From positions 1 to 12,035 of the forward strand of contig QILU01000224.1 in NCBI GenBank assembly GCA_003233475.1: a stretch of 12,035 bases of DNA, in the 5' to 3' direction. The position numbers and the translations under genes are program-made. The notes below the pieces were generated by a model that ran no database searches, had not been told where the DNA came from, and was given only the letters and a program-made list of their open reading frames with translations. Below are positions 1 through 6,759 of the stretch, in pieces. How positions within the stretch are numbered: the first letter of the stretch is position 1; each line of letters starts with the position of its first letter. The DNA comes from Ahrensia sp. (GTDB lineage Bacteria > Pseudomonadota > Alphaproteobacteria > Rhizobiales > Rhizobiaceae).

Positions 1-1137
1 GCTCTTTTTGCTCCTCACACCGGGCCACCCGGGCGGGATGTAGATATTCAACTGCAAGGCACCGATATTAACGTGCTGAAACAGGCAGCCACCGCACTTG
101 TTCCACTGGTTCAGAACATTAACGGCGTCTCTGGTGTCAGCGATGATTTGCCCTATGGCAAACCCGAACTTGCCATGGAACTGAAACCGCGCGGAGCAGC
201 CCTTGGCTTCACCATTGAAGATGTGGGCCGCCAGTTACGCAATTCATTTGAAGGGGCGATACCCCGCCGTTTTGCCGATGGGGATGATGAAATAACCGTG
301 CGGGTTTCCAAAATTCTGCGAAACAACGGCACCGCCGCCTTGCGAAATTTTGAACTGAAAAGCCCACTGAATGAGTTTGTCCCGCTCTCAGAAGTTGTTT
401 CAATTAAGGAAAGTCAGGGTTTCGCGGTGATCGAACGCATCGACGGCAAAGCAACTGTTTCTGTTACCGGTAACATCGATATCAATATCAGCACGACTGA
501 AAAGGCAATCGAGGATATGGAAGCTTCTGGAATTCAGCAGCTAACCGAACGCTTCGGGGTGAGCTATCGGTATTCCGGCCGCGATGAGGAGCGGCGCAAA
601 GCGTTCGCCGATTTACAGTTGGGGGCGCTGATAGCGCTCACTGTTATCTACATTGTTCTCGCGTGGGTTTTTGCATCCTATTGGCGCCCCTTTGCGATAA
701 TGCTTTACGGCCATTATCTGCTCGATATGAAGCTGACCATATTATCCTTTATCGGCCTGTTGGGGCTGGCGGGTATATTGGTAAATGATTCTATCATACT
801 GGTGTCGCGCCTGGATGAGCGATTGGAGGAGGGGGAAGGTTTGAGATCGGCAGTTGTAGGGGCGAGCCGTGACAGATTGCGCGCTGTGTTGCTGACTTCT
901 TTGACAACAATTGGCGGGCTGGTGCCCTTGATGTTTGAGAAAAGCCTGCAGGCCCAGTTCCTGTTGCCCATGGCGACCACCATGGTTTTCGGTCTGGCGT
1001 CGGCCACCATTCTCGTGCTGTTTCTGGTGCCAGCCTTTATCGGCATCGGCGATGATATCTCCCGCGTATTCCGTGCTCTGTTCGGGCGTTCAGTTCCCGA
1101 AATCAAATCCGGTACCTTGTTGAGCGCGGGAGAATAG
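1..1137 (+). CDS. RND efflux transporter permease subunit, C-terminal part (partial, left edge)
   Basis: Inner-membrane proton-driven efflux pump of the AcrB/HAE1-like RND superfamily; substrate cannot be told. The frame is open from base 1, so the true start lies outside; 378 residues are visible, about one third of the usual length near 1,040. In order: periplasmic porter/docking sequence (about residues 10-200, with PRGAALGFTIEDVGRQLRNS), then the C-terminal membrane bundle: a helix near 205-226, a shortened one near 232-240, GLLGLAGILVNDSIILVSRL near 252-271, LLTSLTTIGGLVPLMF and FLLPMATTMVFG, ending in a normal short tail. The oddity is at bases about 703-711. After RPFAIML, AcrB-type proteins have about 11 residues carrying PxGxxGA before the next conserved block; here one Tyr stands in their place, so roughly 10 residues of the AcrB TM9 equivalent seem missing, in frame. 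Family call sure; activity doubtful. It converges on trkH. Confidence 0.9.
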   Translation, partial: ALFAPHTGPPGRDVDIQLQGTDINVLKQAATALVPLVQNINGVSGVSDDLPYGKPELAMELKPRGAALGFTIEDVGRQLRNSFEGAIPRRFADGDDEITVRVSKILRNNGTAALRNFELKSPLNEFVPLSEVVSIKESQGFAVIERIDGKATVSVTGNIDINISTTEKAIEDMEASGIQQLTERFGVSYRYSGRDEERRKAFADLQLGALIALTVIYIVLAWVFASYWRPFAIMLYGHYLLDMKLTILSFIGLLGLAGILVNDSIILVSRLDERLEEGEGLRSAVVGASRDRLRAVLLTSLTTIGGLVPLMFEKSLQAQFLLPMATTMVFGLASATILVLFLVPAFIGIGDDISRVFRALFGRSVPEIKSGTLLSAGE

Positions 1138-1141
1138 AGCC

Positions 1142-1179
1142 GTTCCCCTTTTGATGGTTTCATCAAAAGGATAAGGAAC
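1142..1179. terminator. Stem-loop between convergent RND and trkH genes, probable transcript end
   Basis: A perfect 10-bp inverted repeat, CCTTTTGATG (1147-1156) and CATCAAAAGG (1161-1170), has a 4-base GTTT loop. GTTCC (1142-1146) can also pair with GGAAC (1175-1179) across an ATAA bulge. It lies in the 61-bp gap between two converging genes, where a bidirectional terminator is expected. Neither strand shows a clean T run directly after the stem, so it may act as a 3'-end stabiliser or as a weak or factor-aided terminator. Confidence 0.55.
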
Positions 1180-1198
1180 CGCGTGAAAATAAAAGTTT

Positions 1199-2722
1199 TT
1201 ACACCCGCCAAAATCTTGGGCTCAACATCACCAGCAATGTGAACAATTCTAATCGCCCCAGCAACATGGTCGCAGACAATATCCACTTTGCCGCATCCGG
1301 CAGGGACTGGTAATTTCCTGAAGGTCCAATCAGCGCCCCAAGTCCCGGTCCCACGTTGGATATCGCCGACCCGGCACCCGAAAGTGCTGTCAACGGATCC
1401 ACCCCCACCAGAGATAGCGCCATCGCGCTTACTGCAAATGAAGCGATATAGAGAAAGAAAAAGCTCATAACGGCGGAGGTGACATTTTCGCTGATCGGGC
1501 GGCCGTTGAATTTTTGCGTAAACACCCCGTGAGGGTAAACGATCTGAGACAGATGCTGTTTGATATTTTGAAACAACACCTGAAAGCGAAAAATTTTTAT
1601 GCCGCAGGAAGTGGAACCGGCGCATCCGCCAATGAACATGATAAAGAAGAACAACGCCACAGCAACCGATCCCCAACCGTCATAGGCGGTGGTGGCGTAT
1701 CCCGTACCGGTCAAAATAGATGTCACATTGACCAGCGCAAATCGCAAAGCCTCTACTCCCACGCGAATGCCGTAGGCTTCCTCAATAATCCAGGCAAATA
1801 GAACGGTGACCCCCAACAACATCAGGAACACCCGCACCTGACCATCCCTAAACAACGGTTTTATTTTCCCTTGCAAGGCCTGAACATAAAGCAGGAAGGG
1901 CAGGGAGCCGATGATCATGAAAAGGGTCGCAATGAGGTCAATCTTTGCGCTATTGAAATATCCAAGCGACTCATCGTAAGTGGAAAATCCTCCCGTTGCC
2001 ACCGTTGTCATGGCGTGCACAGCAGCGTCCAAGATATTCATTCCGGCCATCAGGTAAGCGGCAAAACAAAGGGAGGTGAGAAGCAGGAATACGGAAGTGA
2101 TAAAGCCGGAAATCTGCGTCGCGCGGGGCAGAATTTTTTCGGGCGTCTCAAAGGCCTCAACCTTAAACAACTGCATGCCGCCAATTTGCAACATGGGCAG
2201 CACTGAAACCGCCATCACAATAATCCCAAGCCCACCCAGCCATTGTAGAATTCCACGCCATAATAAAATTCCCGGTGGCATTTCATTAAGCCCGGTCATA
2301 ACCGTTGCGCCGGTTGTGGTGAGGCCCGACATGGATTCAAACAACGCATCGGTATAGCTCGGCACAAAACCCGACCAGTAGAAGGGCAAAGCACCAACAG
2401 CAGAAAGTGCCACCCAAACCAACACCATCATAATAAAGGCCTGGCGCGTGTTCAGCCCGTGATTCCCCCCCCGGGTGGCCAGAAACATGAAGCCACCGGC
2501 GGAAATGGTGAACAGGGCGGAACCGGCAAATATCCACGATTCTTCAGGGGCGAAGACGACATCTACAAAAGCGGGCAACAGCATCGCGACCCCCATGATC
2601 ATCAGAAACACGCCAATTACCAATATGATCGGCCGGGGGTCGAGAAAAATTCGCCCGGACGCTACACGGGAAGACGAAGAGCCGGTGGATGGGGGACTGG
2701 GAGGTGAAGATAATTGAGGCAT
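1199..2722 (-). CDS. trkH: Trk potassium uptake system membrane subunit TrkH
   Basis: K+-translocating subunit of the Trk system in the inner membrane, normally gated by the cytoplasmic NAD/ATP-binding protein TrkA (not in this window). Length 507 aa, about usual. All four pore loops of the fold are visible with their filter glycines: TTTGATV (135-141), TTVATGGFST (239-248), TSILTGTGYATT (334-345) and SAISNVGPGLG (452-462). The conserved GGCAGSTSxGIK loop (365-375) has Cys at the position I expect to be Gly. The C-terminus LLGRLELFTLLV...FWR is typical. The first 25 residues are a Ser/Pro-rich cytoplasmic tail. The ATG at 2722-2720 shares its A with the last base of the original apaG stop (TAATG), which supports this start and suggests translational coupling. 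Codons 84-86 lie on a run of eight G (plus-strand C, 2465-2472), still in frame. Confidence 0.95.
   Translation of the reverse strand: MPQLSSPPSPPSTGSSSSRVASGRIFLDPRPIILVIGVFLMIMGVAMLLPAFVDVVFAPEESWIFAGSALFTISAGGFMFLATRGGNHGLNTRQAFIMMVLVWVALSAVGALPFYWSGFVPSYTDALFESMSGLTTTGATVMTGLNEMPPGILLWRGILQWLGGLGIIVMAVSVLPMLQIGGMQLFKVEAFETPEKILPRATQISGFITSVFLLLTSLCFAAYLMAGMNILDAAVHAMTTVATGGFSTYDESLGYFNSAKIDLIATLFMIIGSLPFLLYVQALQGKIKPLFRDGQVRVFLMLLGVTVLFAWIIEEAYGIRVGVEALRFALVNVTSILTGTGYATTAYDGWGSVAVALFFFIMFIGGCAGSTSCGIKIFRFQVLFQNIKQHLSQIVYPHGVFTQKFNGRPISENVTSAVMSFFFLYIASFAVSAMALSLVGVDPLTALSGAGSAISNVGPGLGALIGPSGNYQSLPDAAKWILSATMLLGRLELFTLLVMLSPRFWRV
2465..2472. repeat. C8/G8 homopolymer inside trkH
   Basis: Eight consecutive C on the plus strand (G on the coding strand) encode the Arg-Gly-Gly at trkH residues 84-86. 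The reading frame is intact as written; gain or loss of one base would truncate TrkH early. Confidence 0.9.
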
Positions 2723-3142
2723 TAGTTCACCGTGCTCCGCCCGCCCGGTAAATCCAGGGAAAACGCCGGAATATCAATTTCAAACCGATCGCCACCCTCG
2801 TCGCTCATCGTATAACTGCCGACCATAAACCCCGATGGGGTGGTTAGCGGGCAACCGCTGGAATATTGAAAGGCATCCCCCGGGATTTAATATAGGCTGC
2901 TCCCCCACAACACCCGGCCCATGCACCCTTTCACGTTTGCCATTGGCGTCAGTAATCAGCCAGGTGCGCTCCCGTAATTGCACGGTGGAGCGACCTTCAT
3001 TCACTATCTCCACCTCATAGGCCCAGACAAAGTGATCGCTTTCGGGGTCTGATTGTGCATCGAGGTAATGCGGCATTACGGAGACCCGAATGTCGCGGGT
3101 TATCGCTTCATAACGACCGGATTTATTCTCATCAGATTTCAT
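2722..3142 (-). pseudogene. apaG: ApaG/CorD-type protein gene, frameshifted by one extra base
   Basis: ApaG is a small Fn3-like beta-sandwich protein linked to Co2+/Mg2+ resistance in enterobacteria; its biochemical role is unsettled. The first part is normal: IRVSVMPHYL, FVWAYEVEIVNEG, VQLRERTWLITDANG, then [12 protein letters not shown]. Right after NPG the frame changes at a C5/G5 run (2877-2881) and reads unrelated sequence to a stop at 2780 (120 aa). Removing one G restores the family C-terminus: [20 protein letters not shown], then SYTMSDEGG and [10 protein letters not shown], ending at TAA 2724-2722, for 139 aa in all. That restored stop overlaps the trkH ATG as TAATG, independent support for the restored frame. 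Start ATG at 3142-3140 has no strong Shine-Dalgarno. Whether this is a real mutation or a homopolymer sequencing error cannot be told from the sequence. Confidence 0.88.
2877..2881. other. Site of the apaG frameshift (C5/G5 run)
   Basis: On the coding strand CCC GGG GGA TGC reads NPGGC and leaves the family sequence; with four G, CCC GGG GAT GCC reads NPGDA and continues as ApaG to a stop at the trkH start. The extra base falls inside this run. Confidence 0.88.
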
Positions 3143-3247
3143 GCTATCCAGCCATCGACCAATTCAAATTTGTTTCAGTTGTTGCAAACCCGCCCAACCG
3201 TTATCACCATTGTATCCATCCGACCAATTTAGATAAAGCACCAATTC
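3143..3247. promoter_or_regulatory. Divergent intergenic region between apaG and the CDP-alcohol transferase gene
   Basis: This 105-bp gap must hold the promoters of apaG-trkH (minus) and the phosphatidyltransferase gene (plus). The best box seen is a minus-strand TACAAT (3214-3209) with only a poor -35 match, TTTATC, 17 bp upstream; I see no convincing plus-strand promoter. Two near-identical direct repeats, CCATCGACCAATT (3152-3164) and CCATCCGACCAATT (3216-3229), differ by one base and lie 64 bp apart. They could be operator half-sites or an old duplication. Confidence 0.35.
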
Positions 3248-3853
3248 ATGTTTGACAGCACCATTCGAACTTTCATTGATCCGGCTTTGAACCGGGCCGG
3301 GGCCGGGTTGGCGGGTGCGGGAGTGAGCGCAAACATGGTCACCTGGTCGGGGTTTGTTGTTGGTGGCGGTGCGGCGCTGGCGATAGCTCAAGGGTATTTT
3401 CTTTCAGGATTGGTCTTGTTGTTATTTTCGCGCCTTTGTGACGGGCTGGACGGGGCAATTGCGCGTATCTCCGGAAAAACTGATCTGGGTGGATTTTTGG
3501 ACATAGTCCTGGACTTCGCTTTTTACGGCATGATCCCGCTGGCATTTATAATGTCGAACCCTGAGACAAATGCCGTCGCGGGGGGGGTATTGCTGTTGGT
3601 GTTCTATGTGAATGGTGCAAGTTTTTTGGCCTACGGATTAATTGCTGAAAAACGCGGGCTTGTTGAGGGAGCGCGGGGGAATAAGAGTATTCTCTATTCA
3701 TTCGGACTGGCCGAAGCGGGCGAAACAATCGCAGTATTTATCCTCATGTGCCTGTTCCCGGCATGGTTTACTATCCTAGCCTACATATTCGCGATTGTGG
3801 TGGTGATTACAACCATCATCCGATTTAGTCTGGCTTACCGGGAGTTTCGCTAA
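3248..3853 (+). CDS. CDP-alcohol phosphatidyltransferase family membrane protein
   Basis: Integral membrane enzyme that transfers a phosphatidyl or similar group from a CDP-linked donor to an alcohol in phospholipid synthesis; the exact acceptor cannot be told. The family motif is at residues 65-89: DGLDGAIAR (65-73), then G81, D85 and D89, giving the metal-binding Asp residues 65, 68, 85 and 89. The spacer between Arg73 and Gly81 is seven residues by my count, one fewer than the usual eight, as I recall for the E. coli YnjF-like branch. About six hydrophobic segments surround it, in 201 aa, normal for the family. The ATG at 3248 lacks an obvious Shine-Dalgarno. A run of eight G (3580-3587) lies in frame within [10 protein letters not shown]. 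The TAA stop overlaps the ybaB stop by 4 bp in a convergent arrangement. Confidence 0.9.
   Translation: MFDSTIRTFIDPALNRAGAGLAGAGVSANMVTWSGFVVGGGAALAIAQGYFLSGLVLLLFSRLCDGLDGAIARISGKTDLGGFLDIVLDFAFYGMIPLAFIMSNPETNAVAGGVLLLVFYVNGASFLAYGLIAEKRGLVEGARGNKSILYSFGLAEAGETIAVFILMCLFPAWFTILAYIFAIVVVITTIIRFSLAYREFR
3580..3587. repeat. G8 homopolymer inside the CDP-alcohol transferase gene
   Basis: Eight consecutive G encode part of the Ala-Gly-Gly-Val in a hydrophobic segment. The frame is intact as written; a one-base change would truncate the enzyme in its middle. Confidence 0.9.
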
Positions 3854-4173
3854 AATGGCAATTTCATGCCGGGCGGAATTGGTAGGCCGGCTGTTAGTTC
3901 GGCAGTTTTTTCCCGGGCCAGCTCTTCCGAGCGCCCCTTGGCATTATTGTGGGCAGCGATAATCAGATCTTCCAGAATTTCCTCTTCCCCTTCTTTCATT
4001 AAGGACGAGTCAATTTTGATCCCTTTTAACGTGCCTTTGCCGGAAAGGGTAACGATGACCATGCCACCCGCCGCCATGCCTTCGGCTTCAAGCTCTTCCA
4101 GCTCCGCCTGCATGGTTTCCATTTTTTCCTGCATTTCTTTGACTTTACCCATCATGCCCATGATGTCTTTCAT
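3850..4173 (-). CDS. ybaB: YbaB/EbfC family nucleoid-associated DNA-binding protein
   Basis: Small dimeric DNA-binding protein of the nucleoid (YbaB/EbfC). Length 107 aa, usual. The N-terminal Met/Lys/Glu-rich amphipathic helix (about 1-32, [20 protein letters not shown]) is followed by the conserved core [19 protein letters not shown], a [11 protein letters not shown] helix (about 69-79), and the Gly/Pro/Met tail [11 protein letters not shown]. The start is well supported: GGAGAAGG (4185-4178) sits four bases before the ATG. It follows dnaX by 30 bp on the same strand, the usual dnaX-ybaB operon. The next expected gene, recR, is absent: a convergent phosphatidyltransferase gene overlaps its stop instead. 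Confidence 0.96.
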   Translation of the reverse strand: MKDIMGMMGKVKEMQEKMETMQAELEELEAEGMAAGGMVIVTLSGKGTLKGIKIDSSLMKEGEEEILEDLIIAAHNNAKGRSEELAREKTAELTAGLPIPPGMKLPF

Positions 4174-4203
4174 CGAACCTTCTCCATTTTCTGGGTTTTG
4201 ACC

Positions 4204-6057
4204 CTAATTAAAATAATCGTCCATGCCGTCAGAATTCGGGTTAGCAACCGGCGTTTCCGCCCTGTTGTCTTCCCCATCTTCATCAGGATTATCAAGCCCG
4301 GCATTCACAACGTCAGCCTCATTCAATCCGTCTTCGTTTTCCTGATCTGGAAACCGCACGTCCAGTATCGTTGCTTTTGGAAATGTTGCGAGCACGGCAG
4401 CCACAACCGGATCGGCTTCCGCGTCACTAAAATCCTGTTCGCGGGTTGCGGCTTCCACTTGTTTTATCGTGGCCTCACCGTCTTTTTCACCAACAATGAT
4501 TTCCCATTGTTTTCCGGTCCAATCGCACAGGCGGGATTGGAGAATTTGTACAATATTCGGCGGCGCATTTCCCACAGGCTTGAATTCTATTCTACCCGGG
4601 GCAAACGAGATTTCACTAAAATTGTTTCTCAACAACAGTTTGAATTTTATGTCGCGTTTTTTCTCCGCGACGTTCAGCAAATCGGAGAGCGTTTCCACAT
4701 TCTCATAAACTGCCTGCAGGGGAGCGGGTTTTTCTTTCACCACCAGTTCCTGAGCCGGAGCGGCTTCCGCTTCATTGCTGACAATCAGTGCTGGCCCGTT
4801 GGCCACCTGTTTCATAACGCTGCCGCCGCCACTACCGCCACCTTTTGTGGGAGCCGTAATTGCGCCGGTACCTGCGCCCGTTCCCGTACCTAAATTTTTC
4901 AAAGCTTCATCAAGCGTGGGCAAATCCGCTGCATGGGTCAACCGCACCAACACCATATCTGCCGCAGCGAGCGGGCGGGGTGATGACTGCACTTCGGCAA
5001 TGCCCTTTAGCAACATTTGCCAGGCACGCCCCAATATCCGTGGCGAGAGTTGTTCGGCAAAGGCTTTGCCGCGGGTCTTTTCTTCCTGTGACAGGGAAGG
5101 GTCATTCAATGCCGTATCCACATACCGCACCCGGGTTACAAAATGCACGAATTCGGCCAAATCACTCAAAACCGTGGCAGGCTCGGCCCCCACATCATAT
5201 TGTTCTTTCAACTCATTCAGGGCGCTTTCGATGTCCCCCTTCATAATGTGTTCAAACAGATCAATCATCCGCGCCCGGTCCGCCAGACCCAGCATGGAGC
5301 GAATATTTTCCGCCAGTATTTTTCCTTTCCCCGAACCAGAAGAATGGGCGATGGCCTGATCGAGCAGGGATAACGCATCACGCGCCGAACCCTCCCCCGC
5401 GCGGGCAATCATTGCCAGGGCCTCATCTTCAAATTCAATTTTTTCAATTCCGGCAATTTTTGCCAAAAGTTCGGTCATTTCCCCTGCATCAATGCGGCGT
5501 AAATCAAACCGTTGGCAGCGCGAAAGAACAGTGATCGGGACTTTGCGGATTTCTGTGGTGGCGAAAATAAATTTCACATGCTCCGGCGGTTCCTCCAGGG
5601 TTTTCAACAACCCGTTAAAGGCCGCGGTGGACAGCATGTGCACTTCGTCAATAATATAAACCTTGTAGCGGGCTGTCACCGGCTTGTAGCGCACGCTGGC
5701 AATGATCTCGCGAATATCACCAATGCCGGTATGGGAAGCCGCATCCATCTCGATCACATCAGGGTGGTTACCTTCCATGATGGACGGGCAATGAATGCCG
5801 GGTTCTGATAAATCCAGCGTTGGGCTGGTTATACTATCGGATTCGTAATTGAGGGCGCGGGCCAATATGCGTGCCGTGGTGGTTTTACCCACCCCGCGCA
5901 CCCCGGTCAGCATATAGGCCTGGGCGATGCGGTTAGTAGCGAAGGCGTTGGAAAGGGTACGAACCATCGGCTCCTGGCCAATGAGGTCTTCAAAACTGTC
6001 CGGCCGGTATTTCCTTGCCAGAACGCGATATTCGGTGTCGGCGTTATTTTCACTCAT
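4204..6057 (-). CDS. dnaX: DNA polymerase III subunit tau (and possibly gamma), clamp loader
   Basis: ATPase of the replication clamp loader, which opens and places the beta clamp and, as tau, tethers the polymerase. From the ATG at 6057 the protein is 617 aa. Visible: the family start YRVLARKYRP (10-19), Walker A GVRGVGKTT (52-60), Walker B IIDEVH (135-140), the SRC motif (179-181), and sensor 2 in GEGSARDALSLLDQ (221-234). The zinc knuckle is reduced to one Cys (Cys90 in GIHC), as I recall for alphaproteobacteria. Domain III ends near 385, then comes a Gly/Thr-rich linker (390-413) and a C-terminal tau region with an acidic tail. The frame stays open upstream to 6234, but that part overlaps the SRP RNA gene, so I reject the longer start. 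A slippery heptamer lies at 4891-4897. Likely co-transcribed with ffs upstream and ybaB downstream. Confidence 0.95.
   Translation of the reverse strand: MSENNADTEYRVLARKYRPDSFEDLIGQEPMVRTLSNAFATNRIAQAYMLTGVRGVGKTTTARILARALNYESDSITSPTLDLSEPGIHCPSIMEGNHPDVIEMDAASHTGIGDIREIIASVRYKPVTARYKVYIIDEVHMLSTAAFNGLLKTLEEPPEHVKFIFATTEIRKVPITVLSRCQRFDLRRIDAGEMTELLAKIAGIEKIEFEDEALAMIARAGEGSARDALSLLDQAIAHSSGSGKGKILAENIRSMLGLADRARMIDLFEHIMKGDIESALNELKEQYDVGAEPATVLSDLAEFVHFVTRVRYVDTALNDPSLSQEEKTRGKAFAEQLSPRILGRAWQMLLKGIAEVQSSPRPLAAADMVLVRLTHAADLPTLDEALKNLGTGTGAGTGAITAPTKGGGSGGGSVMKQVANGPALIVSNEAEAAPAQELVVKEKPAPLQAVYENVETLSDLLNVAEKKRDIKFKLLLRNNFSEISFAPGRIEFKPVGNAPPNIVQILQSRLCDWTGKQWEIIVGEKDGEATIKQVEAATREQDFSDAEADPVVAAVLATFPKATILDVRFPDQENEDGLNEADVVNAGLDNPDEDGEDNRAETPVANPNSDGMDDYFN
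4891..4897 (-). promoter_or_regulatory. Possible -1 frameshift (slippery) heptamer A-AAT-TTA in dnaX
   Basis: In the dnaX frame, codons 387-389 read AAA AAT TTA, so the X-XXY-YYZ heptamer A AAT TTA is in the correct register (the retroviral RSV gag-pol type). A -1 shift would add about 19 residues and stop at TAG 4834-4832, giving a gamma-like product of about 408 aa, near the E. coli gamma length of 431. Downstream GGTAC and GTACC can form a short 5-bp stem; no strong pseudoknot or internal Shine-Dalgarno is clear. It could be chance. Confidence 0.3.
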
Positions 6058-6106
6058 GCCAATCCCGCAAATATCCGTATCAATCATACCCGTTTGGGTT
6101 AAAGGT

Positions 6107-6208
6107 GGAAGGACTGGCTTAACGTGACCCGTGCCGGAATCTCGTTGGGGCTGCTTCGTTCCCGATCTGACCCGATTGGCGAGTGGCGCGTCCACAAACC
6201 AGCCTTCC
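6107..6208 (-). ncRNA. ffs: Signal recognition particle RNA, small bacterial (4.5S) type
   Basis: SRP RNA binds Ffh and targets nascent membrane proteins. The apical part is diagnostic: GTCAG (6171-6167), then TCG-GGAA-CGA with the GGAA tetraloop at 6162-6159, then AGCAGCC. This matches the universal Ffh-binding hairpin. The TCG/CGA stem pairs replace the usual TCC/GGA, a compensated change that keeps the helix. The ends pair as a terminal stem: GGAAGGCTGG (6208-6199) with CCAG-T-CCTTCC (6117-6107), one T bulged. Inside, CTCG (6183-6180) pairs with CGAG (6144-6141). The length, about 102 nt, is right for the small form. It lies 49 bp upstream of dnaX on the same strand, a common linkage in alphaproteobacteria. 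Ends are estimated from pairing and may be off by a few bases. Confidence 0.92.
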
Positions 6209-6214
6209 AAGATA

Positions 6215-6245
6215 ATCATATCATGGCTGCCCACCCAAAAGGCAA
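6215..6245 (-). promoter_or_regulatory. Probable promoter of ffs-dnaX-ybaB
   Basis: A minus-strand TATGAT (6220-6215) lies seven bases before G6208, the predicted first base of the SRP RNA, which is ideal -10 spacing. The best -35 match is TTGCCT (6245-6240) at a long 19-bp spacing. Weak boxes with exact placement make this plausible. With no clear terminator between ffs and dnaX, the promoter may serve both. Confidence 0.5.
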
Positions 6246-6324
6246 GAGGAGGGAGAGATATTATTTTCCCAATTCCTTAAGAATCCTGTTAAGTGGCTTT
6301 CATGTTTGGATTAAATAACACCTG

Positions 6325-6759
6325 ATGTCTGAATTAAATAATCCGTGGAAACTTGATGCCCGTTTGAAGGTGGATACATTTTTTGTGTTCAGCACTTCAG
6401 AATGTGAATTTAGATTGATGAATGACAAGCGCTGGCCGTGGATCATCCTCATTCCGCAAGTTGCTGATGCGGTGGAATTGCACGATCTGTCTGTTCCACA
6501 ACAGGAGAATGTTATGCGGATGGCTTCCCACATCGGGGAGAAGCTGAAAGCTTTTACTGGAGCTTCCAAAATCAACACCGCCGCCATCGGCAATATTGTC
6601 AGCCAGCTTCATATCCATGTGGTGGCGCGCCGTGAAGGCGACCCAAACTGGCCTTCACCCGTTTGGGGCTTTGGCGAGGCTGAGAAATATTCAGGGGCTG
6701 ATGGCAAAGCGTTAGCAGAGCAATTGAAAGAAGAGTTTCGTGTCACGTTCTTTTCTTGA
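6325..6759 (+). CDS. HIT (histidine triad) family nucleotide-binding protein
   Basis: Small nucleotide hydrolase or transferase of the HIT superfamily, acting on AMP-linked or dinucleoside substrates; the natural substrate is unknown. 144 aa. The core is visible: CEFRLMNDKRWPWIILIP (27-44), which carries the first strands of the fold, then NIVSQLHIHVVAR (90-102). The triad reads Q-x-H-x-H-x-x: the first His is Gln94, while the central nucleophile His96 and His98 are kept, a form I recall as common in proteobacterial HIT proteins. Trp residues follow, as in the family tail. The ATG start has only a weak Shine-Dalgarno. Divergent from ffs; its last 20 bp overlap the start of nudC, so the two are probably co-translated. 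Confidence 0.9.
   Translation: MSELNNPWKLDARLKVDTFFVFSTSECEFRLMNDKRWPWIILIPQVADAVELHDLSVPQQENVMRMASHIGEKLKAFTGASKINTAAIGNIVSQLHIHVVARREGDPNWPSPVWGFGEAEKYSGADGKALAEQLKEEFRVTFFS

Noticed and set aside
714..1676. 320-residue minus-strand open frame across the RND end and trkH
   Set aside because: It is antisense to the RND gene, out of frame inside trkH, and has no family features; both real genes are clearly recognised there.
4198..4893. Long plus-strand open frame opposite the dnaX 3' part
   Set aside because: Shadow of dnaX; low-complexity, no domain, no start signal.
6058..6234. 59-residue N-terminal extension of DnaX
   Set aside because: It overlaps the SRP RNA gene, and the protein family begins near YRVLARKYRP, so the ATG at 6057 fits.
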